A DNA stretch of 64,000 nucleotides from Flavobacteriales bacterium (GTDB lineage Bacteria; Bacteroidota; Bacteroidia; CAIKAF01), in NCBI GenBank assembly GCA_022402535.1, contig JAKRSD010000024.1, positions 1-64,000 on the forward strand. The letters are read 5' to 3'. Position numbers and translations under genes: made by a program. The notes under the pieces are model-generated. The model had not been told where the DNA came from, did no database searches, and saw only the letters and a list, made by a program, of their open reading frames with translations. Below, in pieces: positions 53,901 to 61,720 of this stretch (its first letter is position 1; every line of letters starts with the position of its first letter).

Positions 53901-54618
53901 TGTCGTGGGCATTGGAATCTGCCTGATCCACATAATGAGAATCGTTGGAAGCGATCACTTTTACGTTGTATTTGGCGGCAAATTTCAACAACACTTCATT
54001 CACCTTATTCTGGTCGGCAATGTCGTGGCGTTGAAGCTCGATATAGTAATCTTCACCAAACAGATCGAGCCACCACTTGAATTCCTCCTCCGCTTCAGCT
54101 TCGCCTTTTCTCAATATGGTTTTGGGCACTATGGCCCCCAGACAACAGGTAGTGGCTATCAACCCTTTGTGGTATTTGAGCACCAGTTCTTTATCAATTC
54201 GCGGATATTTTCCGTAAAGTCCCTCCATGTATCCCAGCGAGCACATTTTAGAAAGATTACGGTAACCTTCTTCATTTTTAGCCAAAAAAAGCTGATGATA
54301 CCTAACATCCTTTTCTTCGCGGGTAAAGGCCCGGCGGGTTCGGTCTTCCACCATGTAAAACTCACAGCCCACAATAGGTTTCACGTCGTATTGCCATTCT
54401 TTTACAATGGAACCATCAGGCGAAATGGCATCTACTTTTTTGCCGTATTTCTGGGCTTCAGCCACAAACTTAAACACCCCAAACATGTTTCCGTGGTCGG
54501 TAATGGCCATGCCGCGCATACCGTCATCCTTTGCTTTTTTAAACAGACGCGAAACATCGGCAGCCCCATCGAGCAGCGAAAACTGGGTATGTACGTGTAG
54601 GTGGTTAAATTCCGGCAT
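50938..54618 (-). CDS. dnaE: DNA polymerase III subunit alpha
   Basis: 1226 residues, the replicative polymerase catalytic subunit. The N-terminal PHP domain begins HLHVHTQFSLLDGAADV and continues MAITDHGNMFG. The polymerase core shows the LIGPGRGSAAGSAVAYC block, the catalytic PDIDTDFDDEGRQKVIDYV, and EQVMLLSQKLADFTKGEAD with FNKSHSTCYAFVAFQTMYLKAHYP, cited in fragments. A helix-hairpin-helix (KGVGEATVESLL) and an OB-fold (QFAGIVTSSAHKISQNNGKPYGDVTLED) lie towards the C-terminus. There is no inserted proofreading exonuclease, so this is DnaE rather than PolC. Length is normal for Bacteroidota. Confidence 0.97.
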   Translation of the reverse strand: MPEFNHLHVHTQFSLLDGAADVSRLFKKAKDDGMRGMAITDHGNMFGVFKFVAEAQKYGKKVDAISPDGSIVKEWQYDVKPIVGCEFYMVEDRTRRAFTREEKDVRYHQLFLAKNEEGYRNLSKMCSLGYMEGLYGKYPRIDKELVLKYHKGLIATTCCLGAIVPKTILRKGEAEAEEEFKWWLDLFGEDYYIELQRHDIADQNKVNEVLLKFAAKYNVKVIASNDSHYVDQADSNAHDILLCINTGELQSTPKAKDFSEDEGMPKGSRFAFYNDQFYFKTQQEMNSLFADIPFATDTTGEIVDKIQPLDLKRDIMLPNFPVPEEFKIHHGEGADVLNQWEYLKHLTFEGARKRYGELEASTVERLEFELFTIKTMGFAGYFLIVADFIAAGRDLGVLIGPGRGSAAGSAVAYCIGITNIDPIKYDLLFERFLNPDRKSMPDIDTDFDDEGRQKVIDYVVDKYGKNQVAQIITYGTMAAKSSIKDVARVMDLPLQESNILAKLVPDKPGISLKRVITAPLKDADCKPGEKSLASKEQLAPEDMEGVRQLRELYAGNDLRAKVLKEALLLEGSVRNTGVHAAGVIIAPEPLMNILPVATSKESDLLVTQYDGKVVEDAGVIKMDFLGLKNLTIIRDSLILIENKHGVKIDIDAIPLDDAKTLELYQRGDTIATFQFESAGMQKYLKDLKPDKFEDLIAMNALYRPGPLQYIPNFIKRKHGQEPVTYDLPELKEYLEETYGITVYQEQVMLLSQKLADFTKGEADTLRKAMGKKDKATLDKLKPKFIEQAGAKGLNIEKLEKIWTDWEAFAAYAFNKSHSTCYAFVAFQTMYLKAHYPAEYMAAVLNAQGNIDKISFYMEECKRMGLAVLGPDVNESEKEFSVNAKGQIRFGLNSVKGVGEATVESLLAERKNGPFSSVFDLVKRINQKAANRKSLESLALAGAFDCFDEVHRAVYFHEEEAGKGNMLDKILRFGNAFRQNAESSVVSLFGDSVETEIVEPQMPVVEKWNKLYELGREKEVVGMFLSAHPLDDFKLDIEAFCNISLAEIKNLELDEKMIDKVFQFAGIVTSSAHKISQNNGKPYGDVTLEDFTGMFTTRLFGEDYKNFRPYMEPDHFLFVTAKVTKGYRDGKPELRVQNMELLNTLRNKKAKNLIFLTSLENLTSQTIMELEQVFKHNPGNLNVRFKIADPSTDRISEAIVKKYKVALTDDLMRSIKQLEGVKMKITG

Positions 54619-54662
54619 AACTGAACAATTTTAAGCTGACAAAACCCGGTTCGACAGCCTCA

Positions 54663-54670
54663 CAAAGATA
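54663..54670 (-). promoter_or_regulatory. Possible -7 box of dnaE
   Basis: TATCTTTG on the minus strand matches TAnnTTTG and ends 44 nt before the dnaE ATG. No clear -33 element was found. Confidence 0.4.
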
Positions 54671-54840
54671 ACCAATGTCCCCCCTTTTTTCGCCGTTGTT
54701 AATATTTATGGATAAAGTGGAAAAATCCGTCAGAATGACCTGATTGCAGTTACTTCCGTAAAACAAACAGGACCATTTTCTCCCAGGTTTATTTACCCTT
54801 TACAGGGTTTTTCCTGTTTTCATTCGGCTGCTGAAAAAGC

Positions 54841-54848
54841 TACTTTTG
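54841..54848 (+). promoter_or_regulatory. Possible -7 box of the unrecognised 232-residue protein gene
   Basis: TACTTTTG matches the consensus exactly and ends 15 nt before the ATG at 54864. No TTTG is found at -33, so the promoter may depend on an activator or be weak. Confidence 0.4.
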
Positions 54849-54863
54849 GAAAAATAAATAATT

Positions 54864-55562
54864 ATGGCCAATCGAATCACCGCAGCTAACTTCAGAAAGC
54901 TATACAACAACGCAACTCTGTTAAATCCTTCACAGGCAAACTATAAGGCGGGTTGTCAGTTTGAATATGGGACCCGTGCCGGAAAAAAGACGTTCAAAAT
55001 CGGCGGATATTTTCATTCGTTTTTACCCCTGAACGAAACGGATGCTGATTTTCTGCATGATTATTTCGATAAAATTGCTCACAATACACCCGATGAAGCT
55101 CAATTTGGAGAACTCGATATTTCAACCGTTGCAGACATCAAACTGAATCTGAATATTCCCAATATCAATCTGAATTTAGGAGCTATGGTGGATTACACCA
55201 AGGTGACCAAAATCTCCTTCGACGAGGTCTGTTGCCGCTCATTGCTTCACGACAAGAAAGCGGTTGACAAAATGATCAGGTTATTAAAATCCCTGGAAAA
55301 TGAAAAGGATTTTAAGAAAAAACTGGCGCCCATCATGTTTTTACACGATGTGTATTATGCCCAAAAAGTACATATAGGCGTAGAAAGAGGATTGGGCGCT
55401 GAGCTGAAAGCGAAATTAGAAACCGCTGGTGTGGATGTGGGTGTTGAAGGAAATCTGGACACCAAATCTACTTTTACTTTTGAAGGAAACACCCGGGTTC
55501 CTTTTGCCGCAAGAGTAGAATCTATCGGAGATTTTATTAATCCGCTGAGAGGAAGAAAATAA
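54864..55562 (+). CDS. Unrecognised 232-residue cytoplasmic protein (gasdermin-like layout, speculative)
   Basis: I do not recognise this protein with certainty. It has no signal peptide. Visible are an N-terminal CQFEYGTRAGKKTFKIGGYF strand pair (residues 31-50), a helix ADFLHDYFDKI, the run DIKLNLNIPNINLNLGA (91-107), a strand with KVTKISFDEV, a Lys-rich helical middle (about 128-154), then IMFLHDVYYAQKVHIGVERG (157-176), a segment ending EGNLDTKSTFTFEGNTRVPFAARV (cited in part: GNTRVPFAARV, 208-218). The order of strands, the helical middle, and a final PFAARV where gasdermins have LAFRV recall the gasdermin N-terminal pore-forming domain. This is an inference from memory of family patterns, not a search result. 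It is a single-gene unit between dnaE and a convergent gene, with no protease gene beside it. Confidence 0.55.
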   Translation: MANRITAANFRKLYNNATLLNPSQANYKAGCQFEYGTRAGKKTFKIGGYFHSFLPLNETDADFLHDYFDKIAHNTPDEAQFGELDISTVADIKLNLNIPNINLNLGAMVDYTKVTKISFDEVCCRSLLHDKKAVDKMIRLLKSLENEKDFKKKLAPIMFLHDVYYAQKVHIGVERGLGAELKAKLETAGVDVGVEGNLDTKSTFTFEGNTRVPFAARVESIGDFINPLRGRK

Positions 55563-55627
55563 GTTATCGGAATAACTTCAGTTTATAAACACTTCATCCT
55601 AACTAAGACTAAAAACAAAGGAATACG

Positions 55628-56155
55628 TTAATCCGGTTTTGAAAAAAACAGCAAATCCCAAAACACTTCCAAGTGGCGGGTATAACTTTCGGGAACGGCC
55701 GTGAGCAGGAATATATAAAAGCGGTTATTCATGCAGATTGTACACATCACGTCTTTCCACATTTTACCATCTTCACGGAACGTAAATACGTTTTGTTTGA
55801 ATGTTTTTCCACCCACGAGGGTATCTCGCTCTATAACCGAATAAAAATCAGATAATTCGCGTAAACCTTCCGTTACGTTGCGGCGATACACCGTATTGCA
55901 GGTTTCTCCCGCCGGAATTTCAAATCCGTTGATGCTGATATTTTCACCTTCAAACGATCGCCCTTCTTCGTAAGGAGCATATAATATGATTTCGTTTTTA
56001 TACGATTTTATTTCCCAGGTGGCGGGCAATCGTCTCAATTGCAAGCGCAGATAAGGATGTCTGTACACCTGAACCGATGTGGTTTGGGCTGAAGCCGAAT
56101 CTGCAAGAAGAAATGTAAACAGGAAAAAGAAAAGACCGAATGTTCTTGAAATCAT
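55628..56155 (-). CDS. Small secreted protein of unknown function
   Basis: 175 residues with a signal peptide (MISRTFGLFFFLFTFLLADSASAQ). The mature part is one alpha/beta domain: YLRLQLRRLPATWEIKSYKNEIILYAPYE, then ENISINGFEIPAGETCNTVYRRNVTEGLRELSDFYSVIE, and FTFREDGKMWKDVMCTICMNNRFYIFLLTAVPESYTRHLEVFWDLLFFSK, cited here only as landmarks within that order. The strand-helix pattern, ending with a helix after a FYIFLLTA strand, is reminiscent of PsbP/Mog1-like folds, but this is only a shape argument. Three Cys residues are present. Its start codon overlaps the stop of the cysteine desulfurase gene (ATGA), so it is probably co-translated with it. Confidence 0.72.
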   Translation of the reverse strand: MISRTFGLFFFLFTFLLADSASAQTTSVQVYRHPYLRLQLRRLPATWEIKSYKNEIILYAPYEEGRSFEGENISINGFEIPAGETCNTVYRRNVTEGLRELSDFYSVIERDTLVGGKTFKQNVFTFREDGKMWKDVMCTICMNNRFYIFLLTAVPESYTRHLEVFWDLLFFSKPD

Positions 56156-57288
56156 ACCGTTTCTGCAATAAAAATTTTCTTAAGTACGGAAAGGGTAAAG
56201 TCTATTTCTTCGCGGGTGTTGTATTTACTGAATGAAAAGCGGATGGATGGACGTGTTGACGGCCCTCTTAAGGCAGCTATTACATGCGACCCTACATTTG
56301 AACCCGAAGAACAGGCGCTTCCGCCGGAAACCGAAACGCCTTCAATATCCAGACGGAAAAGCAGCATATCGGAATCGGGAGTTTCGGGGAAACACACATT
56401 CAACACGGTAAAGAGGCTATCCTCCGAAATATCACCGTTAAACTCCACACCCGGAATATCTTCCTTCAGGCGTGAAATCATGTAATTTTTTAAACTGCGC
56501 ACATACGCCGATTCCATTTCCAGATGGGCATCTGCAATTTCAAGGGCTTTAGCCAGACCCACAATACCATAGATATTCTCGGTTCCGGCGCGCATATTAC
56601 GCTCCTGTGCACCACCCGTAATCAGCGGGTGAAGCCTTACATCGGATTTTATATAACAAAAACCCACGCCTTTAGGACCGTGGAATTTATGAGCAGCACA
56701 ATTCGTGAACTGAATAGGCATAGCCGACAGACTGAACCGATGATGGCCCATCGTCTGCACGGCATCAGAATGAAACCAGGCTCCTGCTTTTTTACAGATT
56801 TCTGCCGCGGTTTCTATGGGAATTTTAGTACCCACTTCATTGTTGGCATGCATTAATGAAACCAAGGTTTTTTCTCCCGAAGCAAGCAGTTCTTCCAAAT
56901 GATTAAAATCGACCCTTCCCAACGCATCTAACTTTACCATATCTAATTTGACAGCTCCACTTGAAGCCAGTTCTTCTGCGGTATGTAAAACGGCGTGGTG
57001 TTCAATGGGAGAGGTAATGATGCGTTTCACACCCAAATCGGTAACGGATTTACGCAACACAAGATTATTTGCTTCTGTTCCTCCTGAGGTAAAAAATATT
57101 TCGGAAGGGGCTGCCCCCACAATTTCAGCCGCTTTTCTTCTCGCGCGGTCAATCACCGTGCGGGCCTCGCGGCCAAAGGTATGCACACTGGAAGGATTAC
57201 CATACACGTTGTCCATCACCTCTTTCATGGCTTCGGAAACTTCCGGAGCTAAACGGGTGGTGGCTGCATTATCCAAATACACTCTCAT
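56152..57288 (-). CDS. Cysteine desulfurase (NifS/IscS family)
   Basis: About 378 residues from the ATG at 57288 (a TTG three codons earlier is less likely). This PLP enzyme removes sulfur from cysteine to give alanine and an enzyme-bound persulfide for Fe-S clusters or tRNA thiolation. Features are VYLDNAATTRLAPEV at the N-terminus, GNPSSVHTFGREAR, FTSGGTEANNLVL, the aspartate/HSDAVQTMGH block, the PLP-binding Lys in CAAHKFHGPKGVGF, and the active-site Cys in SGGSACSSGS. The short loop fits the IscS/NifS class. It lies 80 bp after porQ on the same strand and overlaps the following secreted-protein gene by 4 bp. No iscU or other Fe-S assembly gene is adjacent. Confidence 0.95.
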   Translation of the reverse strand: MRVYLDNAATTRLAPEVSEAMKEVMDNVYGNPSSVHTFGREARTVIDRARRKAAEIVGAAPSEIFFTSGGTEANNLVLRKSVTDLGVKRIITSPIEHHAVLHTAEELASSGAVKLDMVKLDALGRVDFNHLEELLASGEKTLVSLMHANNEVGTKIPIETAAEICKKAGAWFHSDAVQTMGHHRFSLSAMPIQFTNCAAHKFHGPKGVGFCYIKSDVRLHPLITGGAQERNMRAGTENIYGIVGLAKALEIADAHLEMESAYVRSLKNYMISRLKEDIPGVEFNGDISEDSLFTVLNVCFPETPDSDMLLFRLDIEGVSVSGGSACSSGSNVGSHVIAALRGPSTRPSIRFSFSKYNTREEIDFTLSVLKKIFIAETV

Positions 57289-57368
57289 GGCGTTCAATTT
57301 CGGTGCAAATATCTTAATTTATGTTGGGCTGAAAAGGATTTTCTGCCCCGTTTATAAACAGCAAGGAT

Positions 57369-58454
57369 TTAATTGGTTGCCGGTGGCAGATTGGCCGGTT
57401 TTTTCTTTTCGCGCTTTTGATGCGGCCCCAGCTGAATATTCAATGTGAGCGTATTGGGCGAAGCCCCCGTAATGAAATATTCCGCCCGCGAATAATTGAT
57501 TTCAAATCGGTGAATACGGATTCCGACTCCGTACGAAAGTCCTACTACCCTGCCGCGCATTTCGGGTTTGAGCTCATAACGGCGCTGAAAATTATAGCCC
57601 ACCCGCAGCGAAATGATTTTTTTGAACGGATATAATTCGGCGCCTATGGAAAAATGGCTCAAGATTTTGGAAGCCAACGAAGGCCCTTTGTAGGTTTGTT
57701 CTCCTGCAAGGTTGGTTTGATTCAGTAACGCGGAATCTACGTAGGACATGTTGGGTTTTTGCAGATTATGCGCAATTACCGTAAGCCTGAGTGGAAGTTT
57801 ATCAAAATCGTGTGAAGCGGCCACCGCCAGTTCAAACGGATACGGCTCACGGTTTCCGTTGGAATAGGTAGCAAACTGCATTCCGACATTGCGAAGTACC
57901 ACGCTGGTTACAAACAGTTTGCTTTTGCTGATATACGCTGCCCCCAAATCGACGCCGAATCCCATGGAAAACAAATCGGCCATCTGCGAAAAACCCAGAC
58001 GGGCATTCATGCCCACATTAAAATATTTACCGAAAGAGCGTGAGGCACCGCCCGTAATGGCATAATCTCCTGCCGTGAAATTCCCGGTGATGTTCCCCGT
58101 TTCATCGGCTGCGGTAAACTTACCGTAGTTCACAAAGTGAACACCGCCCCATACATTAATTTTAGATTTATCGAGTGTGCGGGCATAAGATGCAGCACCC
58201 ATATTTATACCTTTAAAATAGTTCACATAGGTGAACGATGCCCGGTGATGCATAGATTCATTAAGCATGGCCGGATTTTGAAACACCAGGGAGACATCGT
58301 TATCATACACGGAATAGGCTTTTCCACCCAGCGCTTCGGCCCTTGCCGAAAAGGGCAACTGCTGAAATGTATAAGTATAATTACCTCCAATCTGCGCCCG
58401 TATAATGGGTGTTTGCAGCAATAATCCGATACAGAAAATGAAGATTTTCTTCAT
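57369..58454 (-). CDS. porQ: Type IX secretion system protein PorQ
   Basis: About 361 residues from ATG 58454. The signal peptide (KKIFIFCIGLLLQTPIIRAQ) is followed by a FadL-like barrel. The family opening GNYTYTFQQLPFSARAEALGGKAYSVYDNDVSLVFQNPAMLN and the end AEYFITGASPNTLTLNIQL, cited in part, match PorQ. PorQ is part of the attachment complex that anchors cargo with PorU, PorV and PorZ at the cell surface. The PorV-like gene in this window (42886) is a paralogue. A TACCTTCG box, one base off the -7 consensus, ends 5 nt before the ATG. A cysteine desulfurase gene follows after 80 bp. Confidence 0.93.
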   Translation of the reverse strand: MKKIFIFCIGLLLQTPIIRAQIGGNYTYTFQQLPFSARAEALGGKAYSVYDNDVSLVFQNPAMLNESMHHRASFTYVNYFKGINMGAASYARTLDKSKINVWGGVHFVNYGKFTAADETGNITGNFTAGDYAITGGASRSFGKYFNVGMNARLGFSQMADLFSMGFGVDLGAAYISKSKLFVTSVVLRNVGMQFATYSNGNREPYPFELAVAASHDFDKLPLRLTVIAHNLQKPNMSYVDSALLNQTNLAGEQTYKGPSLASKILSHFSIGAELYPFKKIISLRVGYNFQRRYELKPEMRGRVVGLSYGVGIRIHRFEINYSRAEYFITGASPNTLTLNIQLGPHQKREKKKPANLPPATN

Positions 58455-58534
58455 GCACACGAAGGTAATAATTCGACGGGGTTAACGAAGGTTTACACTA
58501 TTTATTTTGAAAAATGGACAGGTAATTCAAAAAA

Positions 58535-58933
58535 TCAAAGTCCGATATAAATAGCCCTGATCCAGTTAATGAGCACCAAAATAAAAATCAGACCGAGCCA
58601 TACAGTATTCATGGGCCTTTGAATAAAAGGTCTGAATGTGTCTTTTTTTATGATGATATCGCGGATAAGCCAGATAAGCGAAATCCAAACTAATATATGG
58701 AAAGGTATGGCCCACCAATGAAAATGAAGCGATTCGGCAATATTTCCTTTGAACAATTCGATGGATGCACGGCCCATACCGCAACCAGGACAGGGATATC
58801 CGGTTACATTTTTCACCACACAAAGGGTGTACGAATGGTCGGAATTGGTTTCGGCAGAAAACCATAAAAAAAAGTAACCTCCTGCTATCACAAGAATAGT
58901 CAGGAGGTTACGAAACAACAAGGTTTTCACCAT
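58535..58933 (-). CDS. DUF2752 membrane protein
   Basis: 132 residues with three hydrophobic segments. The family motif is GYPCPGCGMGRASIELFKGNI (cited as PCPGCGMGRA, with two Cys), followed by FHWWAIPFHILVWISLIWLI. The function of DUF2752 proteins is unknown; the Cys-rich loop suggests metal or redox contact, but that is inference. It begins 1 bp after the TM2 protein gene, a pairing seen often in Bacteroidota, so the two probably work or are expressed together. Confidence 0.9.
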   Translation of the reverse strand: MVKTLLFRNLLTILVIAGGYFFLWFSAETNSDHSYTLCVVKNVTGYPCPGCGMGRASIELFKGNIAESLHFHWWAIPFHILVWISLIWLIRDIIIKKDTFRPFIQRPMNTVWLGLIFILVLINWIRAIYIGL

Positions 58934-58934
58934 A

Positions 58935-59273
58935 TTACATGGCTACGCGCTGAAGCTGAGTAAAGTTATACTCTTTAGTTCTTTTAGTTACGGTAAACCA
59001 GTCGATAATTGTCCAGATACCACAACCACCGCTAGTAAGAAGTTTGGCAACGCCTAAACCGGTTTCACCCAGCATAAAACGGTCAATACCTAAACTTCCT
59101 GCTACGATAGAAATAATTAACAAGGTGGTTGGATCTTTATAAGATACCGCTTGTACCACATTAAATTTGCTATCATCCAGATTAGCTAACAATTCGCGAA
59201 CTGCCATTTGTTTTTCTTCTGGAAATTTGCTTCCGTTAGAAGCGATGAACATGTCGATCTTTGACTGATCCAT
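58935..59273 (-). CDS. TM2 domain membrane protein
   Basis: 112 residues. The N-terminal half is soluble and helical (MDQSKIDMFIASNGSKF...AVRELLANLDD). The C-terminal half is a TM2 domain: two membrane helices joined by a short loop, with the conserved DRFMLGETGLGVAKLLTSGG and GIWTIIDWF blocks. TM2 proteins are widespread but their role in bacteria is undefined. It is directly followed by the DUF2752 gene. The 100 bp upstream show no exact -7 box. Confidence 0.92.
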   Translation of the reverse strand: MDQSKIDMFIASNGSKFPEEKQMAVRELLANLDDSKFNVVQAVSYKDPTTLLIISIVAGSLGIDRFMLGETGLGVAKLLTSGGCGIWTIIDWFTVTKRTKEYNFTQLQRVAM

Positions 59274-59373
59274 AGGTTTGAATTTTTTGTTTAAAGAATG
59301 TCCAAAGAATGGAATTTTCTCTGAAACTTCAAAATATTTATTTTAACATCTGTTTAAAAAATCAAATAGTAAA

Positions 59374-59982
59374 CTAAAACGAATACTTTAAGTACAATCC
59401 ATTACCCGTAAAAGCCATTTCGGGATAGGGTTTACGGATGCGCTGACGAAAATGAATATGATGAGCCAAAAACATTCCCGTATCATACAGCAGTAAAAAT
59501 CCACCCTGCATCAGCAGCGAATTACCAAATCCCTGCATCATATCTTTTCGGTTAACTATTTTGTGGGCATACCCTTTGAGGGCAAATCCGGCCATGATGT
59601 ACCCCACATCCAGCCCGGCATTAAACAGGTATATTTTTTCGGCCCGGTTTTGATATTTCAGGGTTTTCACATACGAGAATCCGTCTGTTTTATCGCGGTA
59701 TGAACGTACTATACCCGGAATGGCCAAACCCAGATTTACCGTGTTCCAGAGCACATTACCCATGTGAAAGTATTTGTTGCTCCCCTCTCCGCGGGCCCAT
59801 CCTACTCCGCTTACCGCAAAATTCCCCAAAGCCCATCCGCCCAAGGCAAACATGCCACCCCGGGTAATCCGGTTGCGCTCTTGATTAAACCGATCCAACT
59901 CCTGTGCGGGTATATTTTGCGCATGCAAAGCGTTCACCTTCAAAAGGAAAGTCAAGGCAATAAATCCGATACGTTTTTTCAT
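59374..59982 (-). CDS. Hypothetical membrane protein with signal peptide
   Basis: 202 residues; not recognised. It starts with a signal peptide (MKKRIGFIALTFLLKVNALHAQ), then an amphipathic helix (AQELDRFNQERNRITRGGMFALGGWALGNFAVSG, landmark only) and further moderately hydrophobic segments (MGNVLWNTVNLGLAIPGIV, FGNSLLMQGGFLLLYDTGMFLAHHI), suggesting three or four membrane helices or an embedded domain. The end is GNGLYLKYSF. It is 9 bp downstream of the secreted EEP-family gene on the same strand, so the two are probably co-transcribed. Confidence 0.72.
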   Translation of the reverse strand: MKKRIGFIALTFLLKVNALHAQNIPAQELDRFNQERNRITRGGMFALGGWALGNFAVSGVGWARGEGSNKYFHMGNVLWNTVNLGLAIPGIVRSYRDKTDGFSYVKTLKYQNRAEKIYLFNAGLDVGYIMAGFALKGYAHKIVNRKDMMQGFGNSLLMQGGFLLLYDTGMFLAHHIHFRQRIRKPYPEMAFTGNGLYLKYSF

Positions 59983-59991
59983 TGTGTTACA

Positions 59992-61056
59992 TTAACGGGT
60001 CCAGATATCCAAATAAATAGGAAGGTGGTCGCTGAAACCTCCGTGATATTTCATACCAATATAGGTTCTGTAAGGTCTGTCACCCAGGTTGGTTTCGTCG
60101 GGCTCCACCAAAAAATCGGCTTTAAAAATGCGGGCATCTTCAGGACGGGTATAAATGCCTTCTTCGCGGGAAAGCAGATTACCACTGACAATAAACTGGT
60201 CTATAATACTCCAGGTTTTCTGAAATTTATGTGTGCCGCCTTCTTTAAAACGGAGCATAAGATTGTATAAACTTTTAGAAACTATTTTCTCATCGGGGTG
60301 CAGAGCTTTTAGGCCTTCACGGAGTGAAGGTTCTTCGGGTTCGTCGTTAAAATCGCCCATGAGCACCATGCCTGCCGTGGGGTATATTTGCATCAGGCTG
60401 TCCGTAATGCCTTTTAATTGTTTGGCCACATGCATTCTGCGGGGTTCGGTTTCTTTGGCTCCACCAAATTTGGAAGGCCAGTGATTCACAAATACAAATA
60501 AGGTATCTCTATTGAACACTTTTCCGCCCACCATGAGCAGATTCCGGGTTCGGTCGGTCGTATCGCCCGGAAAAATCACAGGAAACGCTTTGTGGGTAAA
60601 CGGCGTGTATGCCGAAGGTCGGTAAATCAAGGCCACATCAATGCCCCGTGCATCGCCCGACTCTTCATGAAAAATCTGGTAATTGAAACGCTGGAGCGGC
60701 GTGGTAGTAATCAGTTCATATATTACTTTGCGATTTTCCAATTCGCAAAAGCCTACGATGGCAGGAGGTTCAAATCCGCCCACGGCTGAAATTACTTTAT
60801 ATGATTTAACCAGCTTTTCCCGGTAACGGGCGGGAGTCCAATAATTTGAACCCTGAGGGGTAAATGCTTCGTCGCTTTTGAGCGGGTCGTCTTCGGGGTC
60901 AAATAAATTCTCTAAGTTATAAAACATCAGCCTTATGCCTGTTTTGCCGGCTGGGGAAGGCGTATAATCCGAAGGAAAACCCGAAAACTCAGTGTTGTTT
61001 TGGGCAACCGCACAAACCGCAACAAAATAAAAGATAAAAAGAAGGATCTTTCTCAC
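59992..61056 (-). CDS. Secreted endonuclease/exonuclease/phosphatase-family protein
   Basis: 354 residues starting at GTG, with a signal peptide (MRKILLFIFYFVAVCAVAQ). The EEP fold signature is complete: FYNLENLFDPEDDP (Asn/metal ligand), VGFCELENRKV (Glu), VALIYRP, FVNHWPSK (His), LMGDFNDEPEEPSL (Asp-Asn), and the final GFSDHLPIYLDI (Asp-His). EEP enzymes cleave phosphodiester or phosphomonoester bonds in DNA, RNA, lipids or inositol phosphates. With a signal peptide it would act in the periplasm or outside, perhaps to obtain phosphate or nucleotides. TACTTTTA, one base off the -7 box, ends 4 nt before the GTG. Confidence 0.92.
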   Translation of the reverse strand: MRKILLFIFYFVAVCAVAQNNTEFSGFPSDYTPSPAGKTGIRLMFYNLENLFDPEDDPLKSDEAFTPQGSNYWTPARYREKLVKSYKVISAVGGFEPPAIVGFCELENRKVIYELITTTPLQRFNYQIFHEESGDARGIDVALIYRPSAYTPFTHKAFPVIFPGDTTDRTRNLLMVGGKVFNRDTLFVFVNHWPSKFGGAKETEPRRMHVAKQLKGITDSLMQIYPTAGMVLMGDFNDEPEEPSLREGLKALHPDEKIVSKSLYNLMLRFKEGGTHKFQKTWSIIDQFIVSGNLLSREEGIYTRPEDARIFKADFLVEPDETNLGDRPYRTYIGMKYHGGFSDHLPIYLDIWTR

Positions 61057-61168
61057 GCCTTAAAAGTAGTTATTTTTAAAAATGACAGAGACTAAACGCT
61101 CTCTATTGACTATTCATACAATAGTTTTCAACGTATATTCGTTACACTTTTCATTAACTCATTTCATC

Positions 61169-61648
61169 ATGAAATCCCTGTCCCTCCCTTTTTTATGCGC
61201 CTCAGCGTTTCTTATTTTTTCCTGCGGAAACACTCCCGTTAAAGAAGATTTTTCGAACTATCGGTATTTGATGGAAGACACCCTAAATGTGTTTAAGGTG
61301 GGTGAACAATTTGTATTTACCGAATCAGAAAATTCCTGCTGCCAAAACGGTTGGATTGTGAACGGCCGTTTTGCCTCAGCTATGCAACACAAAGGATTGA
61401 TAAATCCCGTGCGCTCCGCTTCTGACATTGCCGACCCCGACTGTGCGGGTTGTTCCAGCTATTTTACTACGGTTTTTGAATGTATCAAACCCGGTAGAGA
61501 TACCTTGTATTATGCCTATGTACCCCATGGTGCCAATCTGGAAATGATGGATGATTCGCCCGATTCGGATACAGTTCCTGCAGATGATGTGGAAGTGGTG
61601 AACACCCTGAATGAATATACCCGCCGCTATATTTTTGAAATCAGATAA
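61169..61648 (+). CDS. Lipoprotein of unknown function
   Basis: About 160 residues from the ATG at 61169, the start that puts a lipoprotein signal (MKSLSLPFLCASAFLIFSC, Cys at 19) at the N-terminus; an upstream in-frame start would add 29 unlikely residues. The mature part contains a Cys-rich patch (ENSCCQNGWIVNGRF) and DPDCAGCSSYFTTVFEC, a total of at least five further Cys, then ETLYYAYVPHG-like strands and an acidic segment DDSPDSDTVPADDVEV. I do not recognise the family. It lies divergent from the EEP gene and 72 bp before lysA. Confidence 0.75.
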   Translation: MKSLSLPFLCASAFLIFSCGNTPVKEDFSNYRYLMEDTLNVFKVGEQFVFTESENSCCQNGWIVNGRFASAMQHKGLINPVRSASDIADPDCAGCSSYFTTVFECIKPGRDTLYYAYVPHGANLEMMDDSPDSDTVPADDVEVVNTLNEYTRRYIFEIR

Positions 61649-61695
61649 TCGATTCCGAAAAATATAAGCCCCTTAGGATAGCCCGTATTTTCTAT

Positions 61696-61703
61696 TAGTT
61701 TTG
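61696..61703 (+). promoter_or_regulatory. Possible -7 box of lysA
   Basis: TAGTTTTG matches TAnnTTTG and ends 17 nt before the lysA ATG. No TTTG is seen at -33, and no lysine riboswitch fits in the 72-bp gap. Confidence 0.45.
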
Positions 61704-61720
61704 CCGTCCATTCAAAAATC

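Noticed and set aside
53584-54600. Long open frame (338 codons) on the plus strand opposite dnaE
   Set aside because: It lies fully inside the conserved PHP and polymerase coding region on the other strand and its translation shows no domain; it is a shadow of dnaE codon use.
55559-55577. AAGTTAT/ATAACTT inverted repeat after the 232-residue protein gene as terminator
   Set aside because: AT-only 7-bp stem without a following T-run; too weak to call.
61649-61720. Lysine riboswitch before lysA
   Set aside because: The gap is 72 bp, too short for the lysine riboswitch, and no matching stems are visible.
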